Source: an uncultured Pseudomonadota bacterium
GTDB taxonomy: Bacteria > Pseudomonadota > Gammaproteobacteria > Burkholderiales > SG8-39
Reading direction: 5' to 3'
Length of the DNA: 24,697 nucleotides
Assembly: GCA_903909415.1 (NCBI GenBank)
Contig: CAIVVS010000147.1
Coordinates: 1 to 24,697, forward strand
Notes under the pieces: model-generated
Seen by the model: only the letters and a program-made list of their open reading frames with translations
Databases searched by the model: none
What the model was told of the DNA's origin: nothing
Made by a program: the position numbers and the translations under genes
In this document: positions 21,847-24,697 of the stretch, one piece after another
Layout: every line of letters begins with the position of its first letter
Position numbering within the stretch: position 1 is the stretch's first letter

Positions 21847-23127
21847 TTGACCGGGCGCCGTGCGCCCGGCGGGTCCGGCAGGTCCGGGCGCAGCCCGGCC
21901 GCCACCACCGCATGGATGTGCGCGGCCAACGTGCTGTCCATGCTGTCCTTCTCCAGCTACCCGGCGCTGCTGCCGCAGCTGCAGGCCGAGTGGGGCCTGT
22001 CCAATACCGAGGCCGGGCTGGTGGGCGGCATGCTGCTGGGCGGCTTCATGGTGGCCTCGCCATTCCTCACCTCGCTCACCGACCGGGTCGATGCGCGCCG
22101 CATCTTCGCCGTCGCCTGCCTGGTCACCGGGCTGGGCGCGATCGGCTTCGCGCTGCTGGCGCAGGGCGCGCTGACCGCGGCCATGCTGCAGGCGCTGATG
22201 GGCGCGGGCATCGCCGGCACCTACATGCCGGGCCTGCGCGCGCTCACCGACCAGGTCGGCGCCGGGCAGTCGCGCCCGGTGTCCTTCTACACCGCGTCCT
22301 TCGGCGTGGGCATGGCCGGTTCGCTGTTCCTCACCGGCACCATCGACAGCCACCTGGGCTGGCAGGCGGCGTTCGCCGCCACCGCGCTCGGGCCGCTGGC
22401 GGCCATCGCCATCGTGCTGCTGCTGATGCCGCCCAAACCGCGCCACGGCGCCGCGCGCGAGCGGCGTGCGCTGCTGGATTTCCGCCCGGCCTTCGCCGAT
22501 CGCGCCACGCGCAACTACATCCTCGGCTACATGGTGCATTGCTGGGAGCTGTTCGGCTCGCGCGCCTGGCTGGTGGCCTTCCTGACCTTCGCGCAGGGCC
22601 GCATGGACGGCGTGTCCGACGGCAGCCCGGCGCAGGGCCTGTCGGCGCTGGCGCCGGAGGCCTGGCTGCTCGGCCCGGTGGCGATCGCCGCGCTGGCCAA
22701 CCTGTTCGCCCCGCCGGCCTCGGTGTTCGGCAACGAGCTGGCGCTGCGCCACGGCCGCGCCGCGGTGATCCGCGTGGCGATGGCGGCCTCGGGGGCGCTG
22801 ACCTGCGTGCTCGGCTTCCTGTCGGGGGCGCACTGGCTGCTGCTGGCGGCGCTGGTGTTCGTGCAGATGCTGCTGGTCAACGGCGACTCGGCCACGCTCA
22901 CCGCCGGCGTGGTGGCCGCCGCCGACGAGCGCCGGCGCGGCCTGGTGCTGGCCGCGCACTCCACGCTGGGCTTCGGCATGGGCTTCGTCTCGCCGCTGGT
23001 GTTCGGCGTGGTGCTGGACCTGGCCGGGGGCAACCGCGACCCGATGGCCTGGGGCGCGGCCTTCGTGTCGCTGGGGCTGGGCGGCGTGGTGATGTCGCGC
23101 ATCGTCGCGCGCGGCGTGTCGCGGTGA
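21847..23127 (+). CDS. MFS transporter
   Basis: A 426-residue major facilitator, probably twelve helices. It shows NTEAGLVGGMLLGGFMVASPF in helix 2, LTDRVDARRIF as a motif-A-like loop, LMGAGIAGTYMPGLRALTD in helix 4, and AHSTLGFGMGFVSPLVFG late in the protein. The TTG at 21847 follows AGGGGAAG at good distance and is preferred; an ATG at 21916 lacks a ribosome site and would start inside helix 1. The polar Gly/Arg-rich leader (residues 1-18) is unusual. Transport direction and substrate cannot be told. The stop codon starts a 15-bp triple repeat. A second MFS gene follows 55 bp later. Confidence 0.88.
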   Translation: MTGRRAPGGSGRSGRSPAATTAWMCAANVLSMLSFSSYPALLPQLQAEWGLSNTEAGLVGGMLLGGFMVASPFLTSLTDRVDARRIFAVACLVTGLGAIGFALLAQGALTAAMLQALMGAGIAGTYMPGLRALTDQVGAGQSRPVSFYTASFGVGMAGSLFLTGTIDSHLGWQAAFAATALGPLAAIAIVLLLMPPKPRHGAARERRALLDFRPAFADRATRNYILGYMVHCWELFGSRAWLVAFLTFAQGRMDGVSDGSPAQGLSALAPEAWLLGPVAIAALANLFAPPASVFGNELALRHGRAAVIRVAMAASGALTCVLGFLSGAHWLLLAALVFVQMLLVNGDSATLTAGVVAAADERRRGLVLAAHSTLGFGMGFVSPLVFGVVLDLAGGNRDPMAWGAAFVSLGLGGVVMSRIVARGVSR

Positions 23128-23169
23128 GCGGCGTCGAGATGAGCGGCGGCGCGGTGAGCGGTGTCGTGG
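23125..23169 (+). repeat. Three 15-bp units starting on the MFS stop codon
   Basis: Units begin at 23125, 23140 and 23155, each opening with TGAGCGG. The first TGA is the stop of the MFS gene; because 15 is a multiple of three the other two TGAs are in the same frame, giving three in-frame stops in 33 bases. The outer copies (23121-23136 and 23151-23166) match at 15 of 16 bases. Confidence 0.8.
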
Positions 23170-23182
23170 GGGCGCCTGCCGC

Positions 23183-24409
23183 GTGAGCATCGCCCACGGC
23201 GTGCCGCCCATGACCCGCGCGCGCGAGCGGCTCGCCATCGCCGCGCTCACCGGCATCCAGATGAGCCACATCCTGGACTTCATGGTGCTGATGCCGCTGG
23301 GTCCGCAGATGATGCGCCTGTTCGGCATCACGCCCACGCAGTTCGGCCTGCTGGTCGCGGTGTACACCGGCAGCGCCGCGGTGGCCAGCCTGCTGGCGGC
23401 CTTCGTGATCGACCGCTTCGAGAGGAAGCGCGCGCTGCTGGTGCTGTACGGCTGCTTCGGCCTGACCGCGCTGCTGTCGGCCTCGGCGCAGACCTACGGC
23501 ACGCTGCTGGCCGCGCGCGCCATCGCCGGGATCTTCGGCGGCGTGCTCACCGCCTGCGTGCTGTCCATCACCACCGACATCACGCCCGAGGGCCGGCGCG
23601 GGCGCGCGCTCGGCGCGGTGATGTCGGCCTTCGCCATCACGTCCATCCTCGCGCTGCCGGTGGCGCTGTGGCTGGCCAACCACCTGTCCTGGCGGCTGGC
23701 CTACGTGGTGGTGGCGTGCATGGTGCTGGTGATCGCGGTCGCGGCGGTGTTCCTGCTGCCCACGCTGCGCGGGCACATCGCGGCGCGGCGCGAGCGCGGG
23801 GCGCTCGGGCAGGTGCGCGCGGTGCTGGCCGTGCCCAACCACCTGCGCGCGCTGGCGCTGGCCGGGTTGCTGAACTTCGGCGGCTTTTCCATCGTGCCCT
23901 TCATCAGCCCCTACCTGGTGCTCAACGTCGGGGTCAAGGAGGACGAGCTGCCGATGCTGTATTTCCTGGGCGGCTTCCTGTCGTTCTTCACCGTGCGCAT
24001 CGTCGGGCGGCTCACCGACCGCATGAACCGGCGCAAGCTGTTCTTCGCCGGCGCGGGCGCGTCCATGGTGTGCATGGCGGCGCTGACCAACCTGCCGCCG
24101 GTGCCGCTGGTGCTGGCGATGGCGGTGAGCCTCAGCATGTTCTGCGCCTTCCCGGCGCGCTACATCCCCGCGATGGCGGTGATCACCTCGGCGGTGCAGC
24201 CGTCGCTGCGCGGCAGCTTCATGGGCCTGAGCGCGTTCATGCAGCACGCCTCCACCGGCGTGGCCACGCTGATCGCCAGCCTGATCGTCGCGCGCGCGGC
24301 CGACGGCACGCTGCAGCACTACAATCGCGTCGGCTGGATCGCCATGGGTGCGACCGTGGTCGCGATCTGGCTGCTGCCGCGCATCCACGCGGCGCCCAAG
24401 CAGGGCTAG
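23183..24409 (+). CDS. MFS transporter, DHA1-type
   Basis: A 408-residue twelve-helix major facilitator. It has the DHA1 pattern: SHILDFMVLMPLGPQMMRLFGI in helix 1, DRFERKRALL as motif A, ARAIAGIFGGVLTACVLSITTDI in helix 4, and LTDRMNRRKLFF between helices 8 and 9. The start is uncertain: GTG at 23183 has a G-run 11 bp upstream, while an ATG at 23210 starts nine residues later, closer to the first helix. It differs clearly in sequence from the preceding MFS gene, so the pair is not a recent duplication. No regulator lies beside it. Confidence 0.9.
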   Translation: MSIAHGVPPMTRARERLAIAALTGIQMSHILDFMVLMPLGPQMMRLFGITPTQFGLLVAVYTGSAAVASLLAAFVIDRFERKRALLVLYGCFGLTALLSASAQTYGTLLAARAIAGIFGGVLTACVLSITTDITPEGRRGRALGAVMSAFAITSILALPVALWLANHLSWRLAYVVVACMVLVIAVAAVFLLPTLRGHIAARRERGALGQVRAVLAVPNHLRALALAGLLNFGGFSIVPFISPYLVLNVGVKEDELPMLYFLGGFLSFFTVRIVGRLTDRMNRRKLFFAGAGASMVCMAALTNLPPVPLVLAMAVSLSMFCAFPARYIPAMAVITSAVQPSLRGSFMGLSAFMQHASTGVATLIASLIVARAADGTLQHYNRVGWIAMGATVVAIWLLPRIHAAPKQG

Positions 24410-24434
24410 CGGAGGCGGCATGGGACGCAGGGGC

Positions 24435-24464
24435 GCATGGGCGGGCTGAGCATGGGCGGGCCGG
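24435..24464 (+). repeat. 15-bp tandem duplication after the last MFS gene
   Basis: GCATGGGCGGGCTGA (24435-24449) and GCATGGGCGGGCCGG (24450-24464) match at 13 of 15. A weaker relative beginning GCATGGG is at 24418. The gap between 24410 and 24559 is otherwise composed of this and the 12-bp repeat at 24515. Confidence 0.7.
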
Positions 24465-24514
24465 GCGGAGACGCGACGGAACGCGTGCGGCCGCGCCCGG
24501 CAAGGAGTGGGGCG

Positions 24515-24562
24515 ACCGGCACGGCAACTCGCACCGCGATCGGCACGGCCATTGGTACGGTG
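24515..24562 (+). repeat. Four 12-bp degenerate units before the last gene
   Basis: Units start at 24515, 24527, 24539 and 24551 (for example ACCGGCACGGCA, ATCGGCACGGCC). They are in frame with the following gene and would read TGTA, TRTA, IGTA, IGTV. The last unit contains the GTG that may start the exported protein. Confidence 0.65.
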
Positions 24563-24697
24563 AGGCGCTTCGCCCTGTTCCATGCGGCCGCCGCAGTCCT
24601 CGCCATCGTGCTGGCGTTACCGGTCTCCGGGGCGCACGCGGCCACGCCGCGCACGCCGTCCGAGGCGCCGCTGGCCGCGGGCGCGCAGGCGGTGGTG
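24560..24697 (+). CDS. Exported protein, 5' end only (signal peptide)
   Basis: The frame from GTG at 24560 runs off the window. It encodes a textbook signal peptide: basic MRRF, hydrophobic core AAAAVLAIVLALPV, and AHA before ATPRT as the likely cleavage site, followed by an Ala/Pro-rich start of the mature part. The frame is open further upstream, with ATGs at 24437 and 24452, which would give a long Gly/Arg/Thr-rich pre-sequence from the repeats; the GTG start fits the signal peptide better though it lacks a clear ribosome site. The function cannot be judged from 46 residues. Confidence 0.6.
   Translation, partial: MRRFALFHAAAAVLAIVLALPVSGAHAATPRTPSEAPLAAGAQAVV

Noticed and set aside
21847..24409. 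Recent duplication of two MFS genes
   Set aside because: The two proteins differ throughout, including motif A and helix 4, so they are distinct family members.
22898..24583. Long minus-strand frame (561 codons) opposite the last MFS gene
   Set aside because: Low-complexity Arg/His/Gln-rich translation, antisense to a clear transporter gene.

Overview
The window is GC-rich DNA (about 70 % by eye) with dense, short-gapped genes on both strands. A Bug/TctC-type orphan solute receptor, a TRAP transporter, a bacterial GlnRS, a PaaY-like protein and CPA1/MFS carriers together suggest a chromosomal segment of a betaproteobacterium, most likely of the order Burkholderiales (inference). I saw no rRNA, tRNA, CRISPR array, transposase or phage gene.

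Layout. (1) 1-4616: a lipid-flavoured block. It holds the 3' part of an NTE-type patatin phospholipase, a small His-box hydroxylase overlapping its stop codon, a convergent SDR plus fatty-acid-desaturase operon, and a divergent XRE-cupin regulator. (2) 4709-8702, minus strand: a five-gene unit read as CDGSH protein > bicupin > TRAP receptor (dctP) > TRAP small subunit (dctQ) > TRAP large subunit (dctM), with strong hairpins between dctP and dctQ. (3) 8955-12204: a Na+/H+ antiporter, a small possible ribbon-helix-helix protein and a YhiN/HI0933-type flavoprotein. (4) 12334-15162, plus strand: a possible uncharacterised catabolic cluster of a 3-hydroxyanthranilate-dioxygenase-like cupin, a FlK-type hotdog thioesterase with its catalytic triad intact, a Bug receptor and a haem-oxygenase-like di-iron enzyme. 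(5) 15147-17778, minus strand: glnS followed by two small envelope proteins. (6) 18037-20318: an MFS carrier convergent with a glycerophosphodiester phosphodiesterase whose N-terminus is duplicated. (7) 20362-24697: paaY-like gene, enoyl-CoA hydratase, two MFS carriers and the 5' end of an exported protein.

The most unusual global signal is in the gaps. Many gene ends, and some gene starts, carry tandem repeats with units of 12-18 bp. Several begin on or span the stop codon, so the stop is echoed once or more downstream. The clearest are a six-unit 14-bp array at the end of dctM (containing a perfect 28-bp duplication), a three-unit 15-bp array starting on the stop of the MFS gene ending at 23127, and a 14-bp array after the Bug receptor. 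The best candidates for an undescribed biochemical system are the 12334-15162 cluster and the CDGSH-bicupin-TRAP operon; both functional readings are inferences from family membership and gene order.
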